Source: Chloroflexota bacterium (lineage in GTDB: Bacteria > Chloroflexota > Limnocylindria > QHBO01). From it: a stretch of 5,661 nucleotides of DNA. This document shows positions 5,542 through 5,661 of this stretch, in pieces; positions within the stretch are counted from its first letter, which is position 1; each line of letters starts with the position of its first letter. Both the position numbers and the translations under genes were made by a program. Below the pieces are notes generated by a model that was given only the letters and a program-made list of their open reading frames with translations, made no database searches and was not told the origin of the DNA. The DNA is taken from contig JACDBS010000026.1 of assembly GCA_013694795.1 (NCBI GenBank), positions 1 through 5,661 of the forward strand, given 5' to 3'.

Positions 5542-5555
5542 ACCGACTGATCGGT
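5542..5555 (+). terminator. Weak hairpin after the last gene
   Basis: ACCGA-CTGA-TCGGT forms a five-pair stem with a four-base loop, starting two bases after the stop codon at 5540. There is no T-run after it, so it is at best a weak or factor-assisted terminator and may be chance. Confidence 0.2.
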
Positions 5556-5592
5556 CTCTGGGAGTCGTCGGCGAGCGCCACCTCGGAATAGC

Positions 5593-5656
5593 GTCGATAC
5601 ATCGGCGGATCGCGGCGTAAGTGGTCTCCCGCGCGCCCTGGCGCCGATGTATCGGC
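5593..5656. repeat. Inverted pair of a 13-base palindromic element
   Basis: CGATACATCGGCG at 5595-5607 is the exact reverse complement of CGCCGATGTATCG at 5642-5654. The match extends to 15 pairs (5593-5607 with 5642-5656) if one G-T is allowed. Each arm is itself a dyad: GCCGAT-GT-ATCGGC at 5643-5656 is perfect (6+2+6), and CGAT-AC-ATCG at 5595-5604 is its shorter version. The dyad centres are 50 bases apart. This could be a twin operator for a regulator of a gene beyond the right edge, a large hairpin with a 34-base loop, or a dispersed repeat. Confidence 0.6.
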
Positions 5657-5661
5657 CCTCG

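Noticed and set aside
5249..5602. Minus-strand open frame with alternating Glu-Ala run
   Set aside because: The Glu-Ala run is the complement of the Ser-Ala repeat. The ATGA coupling and the membrane helix support the plus-strand gene instead.

Overview
This is a GC-rich bacterial window with GTG starts, tight gene overlaps, a DUF5317 protein, an HD-GYP phosphodiesterase and Ser/Ala/Pro-rich tails on small membrane proteins. Together these suggest Chloroflexota (Limnocylindria-like) or possibly Actinomycetota. That placement is inferred from style, because no rRNA or marker gene is present.

Left part (1 to about 2300) looks like accessory DNA. Position 62 running leftwards on the minus strand encodes the first 20 residues of a site-specific DNA methyltransferase (NTLYYGDNLDVL signature), which continues outside the window. 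A gene-free GC-rich gap of about 360 bases follows. Next is a SARP/BTAD-type transcriptional regulator (440-1244) whose winged-helix half is split between two frames around 518-522. Then comes a spacer with a small signal-peptide-like ORF (1510-1608).

Centre and right: a membrane-anchored HD-GYP cyclic-di-GMP phosphodiesterase (1656-3017) overlaps by 11 bases a 640-residue DUF5317-MFS exporter fusion (3007-4929). After 36 bases come two small single-pass membrane proteins that overlap by ATGA (4966-5220 and 5217-5540). The second carries a degenerate Ser-Ala repeat tail. The end of the window holds two inverted copies of a 13-base palindromic element (5593-5656).

Three points stand out. (1) The HD-GYP gene is a compositional mosaic. 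About one third of codons in the membrane half end in A/T, against about one in fourteen in the catalytic half. The break falls at the domain boundary (about 2270-2345), and the regulator upstream shares the left-hand composition. (2) A textbook intrinsic-terminator hairpin (13-pair stem, 5-base loop, T6) lies inside codons 13-25 of the HD-GYP gene. (3) TGNTANNNT-like extended -10 elements sit just upstream of several GTG starts, with the identical nonamer TGCTACCCT before both the methyltransferase and the 4966 gene, suggesting leaderless transcription.

A plausible but unproven reading is that the HD-GYP enzyme lowers cyclic-di-GMP at the membrane and is translationally coupled to an exporter whose DUF5317 half is of unknown function. 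Left of the composition break lies a restriction-modification/regulator segment that appears to have been acquired and partly eroded.
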